Assembly (NCBI GenBank): GCA_965195225.1
Contig: CBDAFL010000168.1
Location: forward strand, 27,505-91,504
Origin: JAHIKV01 sp965195225
Lineage (GTDB): Bacteria; Planctomycetota; Planctomycetia; Pirellulales; Thermoguttaceae
DNA: 64,000 nt
Direction: 5' to 3'
Of the stretch, positions 8,533 through 16,964 are shown in pieces; positions within the stretch are counted from its first letter, which is position 1; each line of letters starts with the position of its first letter. The notes beneath the pieces were generated by a model. The model was not told the origin of the DNA. It did no database searches and was given only the letters and a program-made list of their open reading frames with translations. Both the position numbers and the translations under genes were made by a program.

Positions 8533-9778
8533 CAGATACACTTGTACACTCTCGCATACCCTCGCATTTCTCGGCAAATGCGGGGGTTTTTCTTTTCGCT
8601 TGCGGCCCCATACAACCCGTTTCTTGCGGTTGCTGCACCGGATTCTGCACCGACTTGGAAGCCCTCCGAAAATCATCATCCGTCACTTGGATGTAATGCC
8701 GCGCCGCAATCGAAACGGTGTTCCCGATCCACTTGCAAGCTGTTGTGATCGGATACTCTCGGGCCAGGTCGCTTTCGCAAGACGCCCGCAAGTTGTGAAA
8801 CAAGCGGGGCCACGGTTCCAACCCGGCCCGCCTGACGATCTTCTCGAAGGTGGTCCGCAGATTGCAGTTCACCCAACCGTTAGGCCCATGCGCCGCCGGT
8901 AGGTACAAGTTCTCGGGAATGACGTGCGTTTGACCCTCTTCGGCCATATTCCAAGCCTCTTCCAAGAACGGGCGAAGTCGGGCGAACATCGGCACCATCC
9001 GTTGCCCTTGCCCGTGGCCTTCTGTCTTGGGCGACGTGACGGCCATTGCCCCATGCTCCCAATCGAGGGCGGCTATGCGTAGGGACAGCGTTTCGGAAGG
9101 CGTCCGCAATCCGCCATAGCGTGCCAGGGCAATGATGGTCCGCCATACCCAGTTCGGGGCCGCGTCGATAAGCCGGGCCGTTTCATCTTCCGTGATGTAC
9201 CGCTGCCGCTTTTGCGGGTCGCCCGACGTGTGGGATATGCCTGTAAACGGGTTGCGGTCGATCCACTCGCAACGCACCGCGTAGGCGAATATCTGCCGGG
9301 TAAGTTGAAGCCGTCTCGATACCGTCGCCGCCGCCAGCCCTTGTTCTACAAGCCCTTGCCGAAAACCTTCTGCTTCGCCGCCGCCGATGGTGCGTAGCGG
9401 TCGGGGATCGCCGAAGTATTCCCGGAGGTTTCGGATTGTGTGCCGCCACATTACCCGCGTTGCCGGTTTGACGTGCGTATTGGCCGCCAGGAAGGCGTCC
9501 AGCAGTCCGCCCACGGTTGCCGCCTTGCGTGGTTCCAACAGCCCCACGGCTGCCAGTCGGGCATGTAGGGCGTCGTCGAGGTCTGCCACCCAGCGGGCGG
9601 TTTCGCCGTCCAGCGCGCCGTGGGCCGCTTGTGCCGCCGCGAGGTGTTCCACCTTCACTTGCACCGTTTCGGCCAGCCGTTGCGATACCTTGCCCAGCCT
9701 TATCGACCGCCGCTTGCCGTCGCCGCCGACAAACTGGATCGTCCGCCGCCCGTTCGGTTGCTTGCTGATACTCGCCAT
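8492..9778 (-). CDS. Tyrosine recombinase (integrase) of the tRNA-Val element; C-terminus truncated by integration
   Basis: 428 residues from the ATG at 9778, with AGGTGA just upstream. An N-terminal SAM-like domain (~85-180) is followed by the catalytic domain: R225 in YGGLRTPSE, K251 in TSPKTEG, H328-N-L-R331, and Y362 in IAARHY. N353 stands where the second His/Trp motif usually lies. The last residues VGDGGLEP-STSTV are read from inside the tRNA-Val gene, and the stop (8492-8494) lies in the anticodon arm. On excision, the frame would instead continue from the core into the right junction (see 16965-17189) and gain 66 residues, giving about 489. It is cotranscribed with the XRE gene 3 bp upstream. 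Confidence 0.93.
   Translation of the reverse strand: MASISKQPNGRRTIQFVGGDGKRRSIRLGKVSQRLAETVQVKVEHLAAAQAAHGALDGETARWVADLDDALHARLAAVGLLEPRKAATVGGLLDAFLAANTHVKPATRVMWRHTIRNLREYFGDPRPLRTIGGGEAEGFRQGLVEQGLAAATVSRRLQLTRQIFAYAVRCEWIDRNPFTGISHTSGDPQKRQRYITEDETARLIDAAPNWVWRTIIALARYGGLRTPSETLSLRIAALDWEHGAMAVTSPKTEGHGQGQRMVPMFARLRPFLEEAWNMAEEGQTHVIPENLYLPAAHGPNGWVNCNLRTTFEKIVRRAGLEPWPRLFHNLRASCESDLAREYPITTACKWIGNTVSIAARHYIQVTDDDFRRASKSVQNPVQQPQETGCMGPQAKRKTPAFAEKCEGMRECTSVSVGDGGLEPSTSTV
8511..8533. other. attL: left attachment core inside tRNA-Val and inside the recombinase gene
   Basis: The 23 bp starting GGTTCGAGTCC and ending TCGCCCAC are identical to 17167-17189. The flanking bases differ immediately on both sides. 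Confidence 0.88.
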
Positions 9779-9781
9779 GCT

Positions 9782-10009
9782 TCACCTGCCTTTCTTCGCT
9801 CGGGGCTTATCGACAACGATCCGCAGCCCGAGATATTCGCCTAATATGTCGAAGGCCGTGGGGGAAAGGAACCGTTCTCCGCTCACAAGGCGGGCTAAAG
9901 TCGGTTGGCTTATGCCTGTGGCCTTGGCAATCTGGTATCTGGTCTGGCCGCAGTTCAATATGATCTGCCGCACCTGATCCGTCACTCGCATTGGTCGTTT
10001 CGTTTTCAT
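9782..10009 (-). CDS. XRE-family HTH regulator of the element
   Basis: 75 residues. The HTH reads RYQIAKATGISQPTLARLVSGERFLSP, typical of lambda repressor / Cro-like XRE proteins, filling most of the protein. The gene ends 3 bp before the recombinase start, so both are on one transcript and the protein probably controls integration and excision. The promoter predicts transcription starting at about 10010, immediately at the ATG (10009), so this is likely a leaderless message, as known for phage lambda cI. Confidence 0.87.
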   Translation of the reverse strand: MKTKRPMRVTDQVRQIILNCGQTRYQIAKATGISQPTLARLVSGERFLSPTAFDILGEYLGLRIVVDKPRAKKGR

Positions 10010-10016
10010 CGGTTCT

Positions 10017-10045
10017 ATCTTATCGGTTAATTACCAAATTGTCAA
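10017..10045 (-). promoter_or_regulatory. Consensus promoter for XRE-recombinase operon (leaderless)
   Basis: On the minus strand a perfect TTGACA (10040-10045) and TAAGAT (10017-10022) are spaced by 17 bp. The start of transcription is expected at 10009-10011, coincident with the XRE ATG. Confidence 0.78.
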
Positions 10046-10111
10046 GTACCCCTTTTTTCCTTTTCATCTTCGCACCGCTTCGCACCCTTTCGCAATCCCC
10101 TCTCCCCAGTT

Positions 10112-10342
10112 TCACCTGCCAGCAAAGCCCTCTGGTTGCCAGGTGGAAGGCCGCTTGCCGTCGAGGTCCAGAGTATCGACCATGCCGCCGGAAACGCAAC
10201 CGGGCGCAATCCTGGGCGTCGGTTCTCGGGTGCCGCCGGAGTGTCGCGCAGCAGGCCGTGGGAGTTCACTTGCCAAGAACACGTTGGGCAATGCCGCCAG
10301 AATCGACGCCAAACGTTCGGCTTTAATACGCTCGGCTATCAT
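10112..10342 (-). CDS. Small hypothetical protein, coupled to the ATPase gene
   Basis: 76 residues; no domain recognised. The N-terminal half (MIAERIKAERLASILAALPN) looks helical; the rest is Pro/Gly/Arg-rich. Support comes from the ATGA overlap: its ATG (10342-10340) overlaps the TGA of the ATPase gene, the same arrangement as at the two upstream junctions in this operon. Confidence 0.45.
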   Translation of the reverse strand: MIAERIKAERLASILAALPNVFLASELPRPAARHSGGTREPTPRIAPGCVSGGMVDTLDLDGKRPSTWQPEGFAGR

Positions 10343-12066
10343 ACCACCTCCCCATCGGCTGCTGCCGCTTCCAAGAACAAGTCGTTGGGATCAGTCCAAT
10401 CAGAACGGGGCGGGATTTTTGCGTCCCCATCGTCCCCGTGCGTCCCCGCCGTTGCTGTGTAAGGGCTTACGACATCGCCGTCATGCGTCCCCGTTGCGTC
10501 CCCATCGACCACGCCATCGACCCCATCGTCCCCACTACAGCTTTGTTTATCCGATGTGGGGACGTTGGGGACGTTGGGGACGCAAGATTCCCCCACTCTT
10601 CTAATTGTGATGCTGCGCCTCTTGTTCCGGCCCCTGCCAGCCGTCCCAAACTCGACATCGACCCCCACGGCCCGCAGATTGGGGGCCAATCGCTTCAGGA
10701 TTCCAGATAAGCTTCTACTCGATTGCGGCCAAGCGCGCTGACGTTTGATTTTGTCTTCTGCCACCTGGTCTAACTCGTTTAGCAGGTCCGTCGCCGTGCC
10801 CGTCCAGACGGACGTGGTGACCATGAAGTCCATGACGACCTTGCCGATAGGCGACGATTCCAGCGCCAACTCATTCCCGGCCATCCTGTTGCCGTTGTAG
10901 GCGTCCATGAACTCCCCTGCCTGCAATCCGATTCCTTTTTCGGCTGCCGTGGCCCACAACGCGAAGTCGGCCATCCGGGGCAGGGAGGACATCGTGGTCC
11001 GTGGCAGTTGCCTCAGAGCTACGGCGACCGCGTCATACAACACGCCTAACATCCTGGGCGCCGCCTCATTGAACTCGCGCCAGATTACCCCCTCGGGCCG
11101 TCGTCTATTTTCGGGAATGTTCTGCAACGTCACGATAATGGAGCGGTCGAGAAGATCACCTCGTATTGGCAACTCCTCGATCCCCGTCAGAATGGTCGGG
11201 CGTTGCGCATCGAAAATGGTTTCCTCATTGTTTTCGTACAGCGTCCGGGTTGAGAATCCGCCACCTGTGCTCAGGCGGCAGAGGGCGTCGGATAGCCAAG
11301 GCGAAATCCGTGATAGGTTGTCCCACGCGGTAATCCAGGAGTTGTTCGCCGCAATCATCAGGTCACGCGGCTCCTTGGGTTCACTTCGCATCGGTGCCGT
11401 GTTGGGATCGACCAATGCGCGAATCTTACGCGCTACCGTCGTCTTACCAGCGCCTTGTTCGGCGTTCAGATTCAATACCGGAAACGGCCCTGTCGGCCGC
11501 AATGCTGCCAGAATCCAACTTACCACTAACGGCCAGTTATACTTGCCGATGTCCAACTGCTGCTGTACTTCCTCCACCGTGCCACCGACTACTGGTTCAG
11601 GCAGCGCCTTCATCGCCTTGCATCGGCGGAACTTGACAGGCGAATCTGTTAATATGCGCCATCCCGTCTGCGAGATTTCGACCACCCGCCAAGCTGTATC
11701 ACACAGGTCGATGTAAATGTTTCCTTCATGCTCGGCAAGTCGGAGATGCACGGGATATTCGCGGCCGTCAAAGAGGGCTTTTCCTTCCAGCACACCGATT
11801 GCATCCTGTATGGCCTGGGCGTTGGCTGCGGCCTTGCATTTGCGGTAGTATTCACACTGCAACCACCGACGGAACGCATTGCTCCTGATCGGCCAATGTT
11901 CGCGGTGATTGCCGACAACCGTGCTGATGTACCCAACGCTGTCCGGGCTGTGCCATTTCTGGCATCCCGTCGTCAGGTCGATTAAGCCTGATGCTTGCGA
12001 ACGGGATTTCGCCTTTTTTCCGCGAGGCGCGGTTTTCTTGGAGGGTGAGGTGGTGTCTTCACTCAT
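10339..12066 (-). CDS. D5-like / superfamily-3-type ATPase (element replication protein candidate)
   Basis: 575 residues. A basic N-terminus is followed by a domain of unknown type, then an ATPase core: Walker A EQGAGKTT (203-210), an acidic strand SWITAWDNLSRI (243-254) as Walker B region, the sensor-like RPTILTGIEELP (289-300), and DLLDRSI with a candidate arginine finger. This layout fits D5-type helicases and element-encoded primase-helicase proteins, so a role in element replication is inferred. The C-terminal ~90 residues are Gly/Asp-rich low complexity and are encoded by repeated GTCCCC/GACGTTGGG runs (10427-10580). The start ATG overlaps the preceding stop (ATGA). Confidence 0.75.
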   Translation of the reverse strand: MSEDTTSPSKKTAPRGKKAKSRSQASGLIDLTTGCQKWHSPDSVGYISTVVGNHREHWPIRSNAFRRWLQCEYYRKCKAAANAQAIQDAIGVLEGKALFDGREYPVHLRLAEHEGNIYIDLCDTAWRVVEISQTGWRILTDSPVKFRRCKAMKALPEPVVGGTVEEVQQQLDIGKYNWPLVVSWILAALRPTGPFPVLNLNAEQGAGKTTVARKIRALVDPNTAPMRSEPKEPRDLMIAANNSWITAWDNLSRISPWLSDALCRLSTGGGFSTRTLYENNEETIFDAQRPTILTGIEELPIRGDLLDRSIIVTLQNIPENRRRPEGVIWREFNEAAPRMLGVLYDAVAVALRQLPRTTMSSLPRMADFALWATAAEKGIGLQAGEFMDAYNGNRMAGNELALESSPIGKVVMDFMVTTSVWTGTATDLLNELDQVAEDKIKRQRAWPQSSRSLSGILKRLAPNLRAVGVDVEFGTAGRGRNKRRSITIRRVGESCVPNVPNVPTSDKQSCSGDDGVDGVVDGDATGTHDGDVVSPYTATAGTHGDDGDAKIPPRSDWTDPNDLFLEAAAADGEVV

Positions 12067-12392
12067 CGCCTCACCTCTCTTTCCCGACGCAGCCCTCGCA
12101 GAACCGACAACTGATACAGCGTGTCGAGCGCGGTTGCTGGCGTGATATATTCCAGATTTCCAATCGCCCGGAGCTTATTCGGCCAGAACAACGGCCGGTA
12201 GCATCGCGGCAGAGTGGCCGTGGTGTATTCGTCCACTAGGGTTGCCAGTTCGCTGGTGTCGCCTTCCACGGAAAGTCGGTTCACGATGCGTACATCCACG
12301 TGCGACTTGGCGTAGGCTTCTACCCAGCCGCCGGCGTGCAACACCACCAGAACCTTGACGCGGGCCGGTCGCGGGGTCGGTCGTCGCCTCAT
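12063..12392 (-). CDS. Hypothetical protein of the element operon
   Basis: 109 residues from the ATG at 12392, which overlaps the previous gene's stop as ATGA; the stop in turn overlaps the ATPase start as ATGA. Readable features: an Arg/Pro-rich N-terminus, a hydrophobic strand VKVLVVLHAGGWVEAYA, and a helical C-terminus rich in Arg. No family was recognised. Tight coupling suggests it works with the ATPase, for instance as a loader, but this is inference. Confidence 0.6.
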   Translation of the reverse strand: MRRRPTPRPARVKVLVVLHAGGWVEAYAKSHVDVRIVNRLSVEGDTSELATLVDEYTTATLPRCYRPLFWPNKLRAIGNLEYITPATALDTLYQLSVLRGLRREREVRR

Positions 12393-12601
12393 AGCTCCAC
12401 CGTCCCTTCCGCCGCGCCGACCTGTTCGTCGATCCACTTTTGGAGCGTGGCCACGGGGTAAAGCACCCTCGTCCCCAATCGAATCGAGGGGATAGGGCCT
12501 CGGGGTTGGGTCAAGGAAAACAAGGTCCGCTCACAAACGGACAGGGCCGCCGCCGCGTCACGGGCGGACAGCAGTAGCTTGGGGGCAGTGTCACTTAGCA
12601 C
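12389..12601 (-). CDS. Excisionase-like / MerR-type HTH protein
   Basis: 70 residues. LLSARDAAAALSVCERTLFSL is a winged-HTH recognition unit, and IPSIRLGTRVLYPVATLQKWIDEQ is the wing and C-terminal helix seen in helix_turn_helix_17 (excisionase-family) proteins. In mobile elements such proteins direct recombination or regulate the operon. Its 5' end overlaps the upstream HTH gene by 11 bp and its stop overlaps the next ATG. Confidence 0.78.
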   Translation of the reverse strand: MLSDTAPKLLLSARDAAAALSVCERTLFSLTQPRGPIPSIRLGTRVLYPVATLQKWIDEQVGAAEGTVEL

Positions 12602-12821
12602 GTTGCACCCCCTGCCGGTCGCCTACCGCGTAGTCAAGAAGGTCTTTTCCGAGAACGTAACATCGTCGGCCGATCTTTCGCACCGGCAGACCTCGCCGTC
12701 GGGCTTCGCGTAGGGCATAAGTGCCTAGCCCCAGTCGTACCCGTATTTCCGACAGCGTATACATGCCGTCGGCGGAAATCTCGCCCGCCGCCGCGTTGGG
12801 CTGTCTTTGTGAACCACTCAT
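12591..12821 (-). CDS. Second excisionase-like HTH protein
   Basis: 76 residues from the ATG at 12821 (GGAG about 9 bases upstream). GMYTLSEIRVRLGLGTYALREARRRGL and VRKIGRRCYVLGKDLLDYAV show the helix-turn-helix plus wing of the same family as the next gene. Two tandem HTH proteins of this kind in one element suggest a two-component excision or control system. It overlaps the downstream gene by 11 bp. Confidence 0.72.
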   Translation of the reverse strand: MSGSQRQPNAAAGEISADGMYTLSEIRVRLGLGTYALREARRRGLPVRKIGRRCYVLGKDLLDYAVGDRQGVQRAK

Positions 12822-12910
12822 AGTTCTTGCTCCGTTGTCGATTTTACAGGCCGCAACATGCTGCCCGCACAACGGAAATTGAACTGCAAGAATGTGACGC
12901 GACAAAAGAA

Positions 12911-13031
12911 GTCACGCAAAAAACAACGGCACGTCACGCGAAACCCCGAGAATACCAGGCGAAAACGCTTTAGAAAAGTTTCGCTTTAGTGCGCCGCCTA
13001 TCGCGTGACTAGTCACGTCGCGTCACGTCGC
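12911..13031. promoter_or_regulatory. Cluster of GTCACG repeats: candidate operator or replication iterons
   Basis: GTCACGC at 12911-12917, GTCACGCG at 12933-12940, the perfect palindrome CGTGACTAGTCACG at 13004-13017, and two exact 10-bp repeats GTCACGTCGC at 13012-13021 and 13022-13031. The cluster lies upstream of the HTH-ATPase operon and runs into the end of the next gene. Confidence 0.5.
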
Positions 13032-13843
13032 CCACGTTTTGCCGGGGGTAGAAGCCCGGCTTTTCTGGCTCGGCGGATTGCCTGTCGGATTGCCCCAACA
13101 CTCTTGTCGTATTTGTCTGATAAGTCGTCTATCGAAACGCTGTTCTTGAAGTCCTTAATCAATCGCTTGGTTTCCGGCGTCGGGTGGTATTCTTTGTGTG
13201 CCGCCCCTTTCCCGCCCTTGTCGGGCTGTTCGGCCGCGTCGCCGCTGACCGCGGCCCACTCCCGGTCAATCCAGGCTTCGAGCACATCCACCGACTGCCC
13301 AGCAAAGAGCCTTGTAAGATGCGCGATCTTTTCCAAGTGAATGAGCGTGTCTCGCAACGCTTCCGGTGAAAGTGTGCGCAAAATGTGTCTGTCTCGCACT
13401 GTTTCCGGTGAAAGCGTACTCAAGTAATCAAAAAAATGCGCAGCAATGCCGTCGTCCATCATCGCGCCCTCGAATTGCCCGAGAGCGATTCGCAGCAGCA
13501 CATACGCGCTCTGGTGTGCAGTGGCACAACACATTCCGCCAACCCGAAAATCCGGTCGCGGCCCCTCGCCTACGCTCGCTCGGGCAATGGCGTCAAAATG
13601 GGCTGACGCGCACAAAAAGTCACGGGTCAATACCCTAACGCCGGGTGAAAACGTCCGCATCGCGCGATACAAGGTGTCGTGTGCTCTGTCGATTGCCGCT
13701 AGGTGCAGAGCGGCGCTCTTCTCGTCGTAATCGTCCTCATCGGACCGGTCGGCCCAAAAAGCCAAATCCCACGCCGCAGAAAGACACTGCAACGCCATTA
13801 GGCGTATTGCGGACCAGTCGGTGTTCCGCTGAGAGTCAGCCAT
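13013..13843 (-). CDS. Hypothetical protein with C-terminal helix-turn-helix
   Basis: 276 residues. The N-terminal ~180 residues are helical (IRLMALQCLSAAWDLAFWADR, SAYVLLRIALGQFEGAMM, LIHLEKIAHLTRLFAG) with no recognised family. The C-terminus TKRLIKDFKNSVSIDDLSDKYDKSVGAIRQAIRRARKAGL is a sigma-like HTH, followed by a basic tail KRGRRDAT. Its 3' end contains the GTCACG repeats, so it may bind them; that is inference. An imperfect internal repeat (ETVRDRHILRTLSPEALRDT) is present. Confidence 0.65.
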   Translation of the reverse strand: MADSQRNTDWSAIRLMALQCLSAAWDLAFWADRSDEDDYDEKSAALHLAAIDRAHDTLYRAMRTFSPGVRVLTRDFLCASAHFDAIARASVGEGPRPDFRVGGMCCATAHQSAYVLLRIALGQFEGAMMDDGIAAHFFDYLSTLSPETVRDRHILRTLSPEALRDTLIHLEKIAHLTRLFAGQSVDVLEAWIDREWAAVSGDAAEQPDKGGKGAAHKEYHPTPETKRLIKDFKNSVSIDDLSDKYDKSVGAIRQAIRRARKAGLLPPAKRGRRDAT

Positions 13844-14138
13844 ATTCTATCCTTCTGTTATGCGGGCCGGTCCCCAGCAATCGCCGCGAAGGATAGGTGA
13901 AGCGACCACTTGCCGGGGACCGCATTGAAGGCCGGGGGCGTTGCAATCGACCCCGGCCGTCCCGATTTCGTTCATTCTATCGACGTGTCGCAGTCTTCAC
14001 ACCAACTCGGCATCAATCCCGCTTAGTTGCTTCACTTCGTGTGTGCAATTGCCTGTAGCCGAAAGCTACCGGAGCCGCGAAGGGAGCGAGAGACGCGGCT
14101 ACAAGAAGAAGGAGCCTACGCCCCGGGCTTCGCTCCAG

Positions 14139-14366
14139 CTATTCGTCGTCGCTCCCGCTATCGTTACCATTGCTTTGCTTTCCGTAGTAATAGCTACCGA
14201 TAAGTAATGGAATGGACAGCACAGCCATCGTTATCAAGACGTAAACGGCCGTCTCTCCCACGATTGACGTGACCTTACTCCAGCCGAGAATCGGGATTGC
14301 GGCGACTATCACAAGGAGTGTTACTGCGTAGACAATGGCGAGCTTCGTAAGTTCTCCCTTTTCCAT
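14139..14366 (-). CDS. Small two-helix membrane protein (element cargo)
   Basis: 75 residues from the ATG at 14366 (GAAGGG upstream). Two membrane segments are clear: LAIVYAVTLLVIVAAIPILGW and YVLITMAVLSIPLLIGSYYYG, ending in a hydrophilic tail GKQSNGNDSGSDDE. Family unknown. The frame is open further upstream but without a ribosome site. Cargo of unknown function; the 295 bp before it (13844-14138) show no gene. Confidence 0.6.
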   Translation of the reverse strand: MEKGELTKLAIVYAVTLLVIVAAIPILGWSKVTSIVGETAVYVLITMAVLSIPLLIGSYYYGKQSNGNDSGSDDE

Positions 14367-14547
14367 AGCAGCACCCTTCGTAATAGTTGGCCTGGGATTT
14401 CCCATTTGGGGTGAGCCTGGAACATTTCCAAGCATCGAATGTTGTCGATTCAAGCAGCGCCTCCGCCTTTCGGAGCTTAATGTGCTCCGCCAGCAGCAGC
14501 CAGGCACGCCGAAGCCGCTTGCCTATACCCGTGTTTCTTGTTTTCAT
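14275..14547 (-). CDS. Possible small basic protein overlapping the membrane-protein gene
   Basis: Up to 90 residues from the ATG at 14547. The first ~35 residues (KTRNTGIGKRLRRAWLLLAE, HIKLRKAEALLE) look like a real helical basic peptide, but the last ~30 overlap the membrane-protein gene in another frame and are unconvincing. It may be a decayed gene. Confidence 0.25.
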   Translation of the reverse strand: MKTRNTGIGKRLRRAWLLLAEHIKLRKAEALLESTTFDAWKCSRLTPNGKSQANYYEGCCYGKGRTYEARHCLRSNTPCDSRRNPDSRLE

Positions 14548-14719
14548 CCTGTCGGCACCCTCCAATGTTCGCGTGTTCGCATTACGGGTCGTAGCCCAGT
14601 TTCTTTGCTTTCGCAAAATCCCTCTCCGCCGCCGCGCTTGCAAGTCGCCGTGGCCGTCCCGATGCACCCAGTGTACCGCAGGAAGGCCCGATCAAGCAAG
14701 AATGGGAACGGAATGTGTA

Positions 14720-14914
14720 CTAATTTGACCCGTTGTCGGTCGGTTTGCCAGATTGCCACAGTGCGACCCCACCCCAGCAAATTGCGAGTCCAACCATGTA
14801 GAGGCCGATGGATGTCCATAATCCATAATTGATTTCCTTGGTGGACGCGGCTACGATTAGGCCCGCCAGAAAAACGACTACAGCGGCAACTTTTTTTCCT
14901 GTGATTTGATTCAT
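14720..14914 (-). CDS. Small two-helix membrane protein (element cargo)
   Basis: 64 residues. GAGGAG lies 8 bases before the ATG at 14914. Membrane segments: VAAVVVFLAGLIVAAST and WTSIGLYMVGLAICWGGVALW. The polar tail is QSGKPTDNGSN, similar in style to the other small membrane protein 350 bp downstream, so the two may be paralogues or partners. Confidence 0.6.
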   Translation of the reverse strand: MNQITGKKVAAVVVFLAGLIVAASTKEINYGLWTSIGLYMVGLAICWGGVALWQSGKPTDNGSN

Positions 14915-14986
14915 TGCGTGGCTCCTCTAACCTAATCAACATTTTCCGTGTCAGAGTCCAAGGGGTTTCATTTGTATATTCTGTTT

Positions 14987-16489
14987 TCAGCGTCCAAACG
15001 CCAATGTGCTAATCGCCTCATCCATCAGAGGCAGGTTCGCAGTGAAAAATGCTTCTCCAGAATCAGATATGGCAGATACCGTATACAAGGTTGATCCTTG
15101 GATGAAGTGGTAGTGCTTGGCAAGGCTCCTGGCTTGTGGCGGTGCTGTGATCTCGACCGTGTTCCACACGGCGTCCTTCGATCCAATCTTAGCGGTTCCT
15201 GAGCCTCTGCGCTTCAGTGAGAAGTCCTGATATTGTTTTTGAAAGACTTCCCACGCCACGTCTACAGTCAATTCTTCCTTGGATGGTTTGTATGGCAGTT
15301 TGTATCCTGCTATTACGATCAGCGCAATGTTGTCGGACGAATCGCGGTAAACGGCTTTGATGATTGTCTCTGGATTGGAGGATTTCTTGACGGTCCAGCC
15401 AGACGGAAAGGTAATCGAAAAGCCATGAGACGTATCGAAATAGGGTTCCCCTGCAAGATCAGATCGTCCCGGCGCGGTGGTTCCCTTCGGTTGTGGCATT
15501 ACCGTCTGCTGACGAGTGCTGGAGGGAGCTATCCGTGAGTGCGAATCCTGTAGCCATCGCTGGTACTTACGGTCAAACGCAGCGAGCAGTTTGTCTGCAT
15601 CCATGTGACGTAACGCCCATTGATGTGTCAGCCTCTCAAACTCATGCTGGAGAGCAGCAAACTCTGGGCCTTCAGGTTCTTCGAGCTGTTTCATTCGAGC
15701 CAGAACCGCCTGTATCTCTGGGCTCGCGACAAGCTCTTTGCGAAGCTCCGCACGCATCTCTTGAATCCACCCGCTCATCACCTGTTGCTCCGGAAGCGGC
15801 TGTCCCTGGTGGTCGTCCACCCAATCGAGAATCAGTTGCTCAAACGTCCGTTGGTGTTCCGTCACCCCCTGAAGTTTTTCAAACCGCTCTTTCGCCTCGT
15901 TTTTGGACTTCTCAAACATCTCCGGCGAAATATCTATAGGCGGCCCCCCGGCCTCAATTTGCTCGGCTAACGGATAGTCCTTCCAGAAGTCCTGCCTCTG
16001 CCTTTCCTCTTCTCTTTTGGCTTTTCTTCTGGCGTTTTCGACGACAAGGAATGAGCACCCTTTCATCAGCCCCACGACTACTATCACCGTTACGGCGAGT
16101 TTGACCGCGTTCAGCCACATCCCCACTTTGGCCCTCCGCTCTTTGCGTTCCCACTCATCACAAATCTTGTCGTATTCGTTGTTGACTGCCGCCGCGCGAA
16201 GGCCGTGGCGAATCGAACTCTCGCCGCTGACGCCCCTACTTGGCGCGCCGGACTCCGGTACCGGCGGAGGTCCCGGCGGAGACGCGCCCGGTGAAGATGA
16301 AGGTGGAGCCGTGGATTGCTGGAATAAACCCCGGACGTGCTCAGCGCGTACCCAGCGGCCACTATCGCCCTGACGCACCAACGTATCGGGCCTGACGATG
16401 CCAGCTTCAGCCAGCCGGTGCAGTTCCCTCGAATCGACCGGTCCTGACTGCTGGCCCTCGCTGGTCTGATAGAACCACTGAATAGCCAT
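14987..16489 (-). CDS. GYF_2 (DUF4339) membrane protein with C-terminal PsbP/DUF1795-like domain
   Basis: 500 residues from the ATG at 16489. Residues ~2-55 form a GYF_2 domain (IQWFYQTSEGQQSGPVDSRE then VRQGDSGRWVRAEHV). A Pro/Ser-rich linker follows, then one membrane segment (about 125-150, MWLNAVKLAVTVIVVVGLMKG), a charged coiled region (ENARRKAKREEERQRQ), a helical domain, and a C-terminal beta domain starting YFDTSHGFSITFPSGW, which resembles the DUF1795/PsbP-like fold. Reader and binding partner are unknown. It is the largest cargo gene of the element and has no sequence link to mobility. Confidence 0.7.
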   Translation of the reverse strand: MAIQWFYQTSEGQQSGPVDSRELHRLAEAGIVRPDTLVRQGDSGRWVRAEHVRGLFQQSTAPPSSSPGASPPGPPPVPESGAPSRGVSGESSIRHGLRAAAVNNEYDKICDEWERKERRAKVGMWLNAVKLAVTVIVVVGLMKGCSFLVVENARRKAKREEERQRQDFWKDYPLAEQIEAGGPPIDISPEMFEKSKNEAKERFEKLQGVTEHQRTFEQLILDWVDDHQGQPLPEQQVMSGWIQEMRAELRKELVASPEIQAVLARMKQLEEPEGPEFAALQHEFERLTHQWALRHMDADKLLAAFDRKYQRWLQDSHSRIAPSSTRQQTVMPQPKGTTAPGRSDLAGEPYFDTSHGFSITFPSGWTVKKSSNPETIIKAVYRDSSDNIALIVIAGYKLPYKPSKEELTVDVAWEVFQKQYQDFSLKRRGSGTAKIGSKDAVWNTVEITAPPQARSLAKHYHFIQGSTLYTVSAISDSGEAFFTANLPLMDEAISTLAFGR

Positions 16490-16964
16490 GTGAGAGCCCT
16501 GTCTTTCTGCCAGGCCCGGCCGGGGATTGCCGTCGAAAGACAGGGAGAACAACAGCCCCCCCGGCCCGGTTTCGGCCCGCCGAAGAGCGACTTCAACAAG
16601 CACCCGGCAACGCTCAGTATACCCAGAGCGGACGACTCATGCGAGGGGTGTCCGAAAACCCCCGTTAAGCCCTCGCGCGCGTGTGCGTGTGCGAGAACAC
16701 ACCGAAACGCGGCCCCACACACGCCGTTACTTAACCCTTAGGCCATCTTCCGTTCCTTTGTCCGTACAACAAATCTACCTATGTTGTGGGCGCTTACACA
16801 CACTTTAAGTAGCCAGCGCCAATAACCTTATTGACAGTAGAGGTGGGGTTAACTACGTACTACTGAGACGAGAAGGGGTGGGGTCCGGGCAACAAATGGG
16901 GAAATCCGCCGGGGTCCCAAGGCCACCGCCCGCAGCCGTCGGCATCGTCTCTTGTCCGTTGCGG
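16490..16964. other. Non-coding end of the element
   Basis: No gene with a ribosome site or recognisable product. A GT/GC-rich run lies around 16670-16700. Confidence 0.5.
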
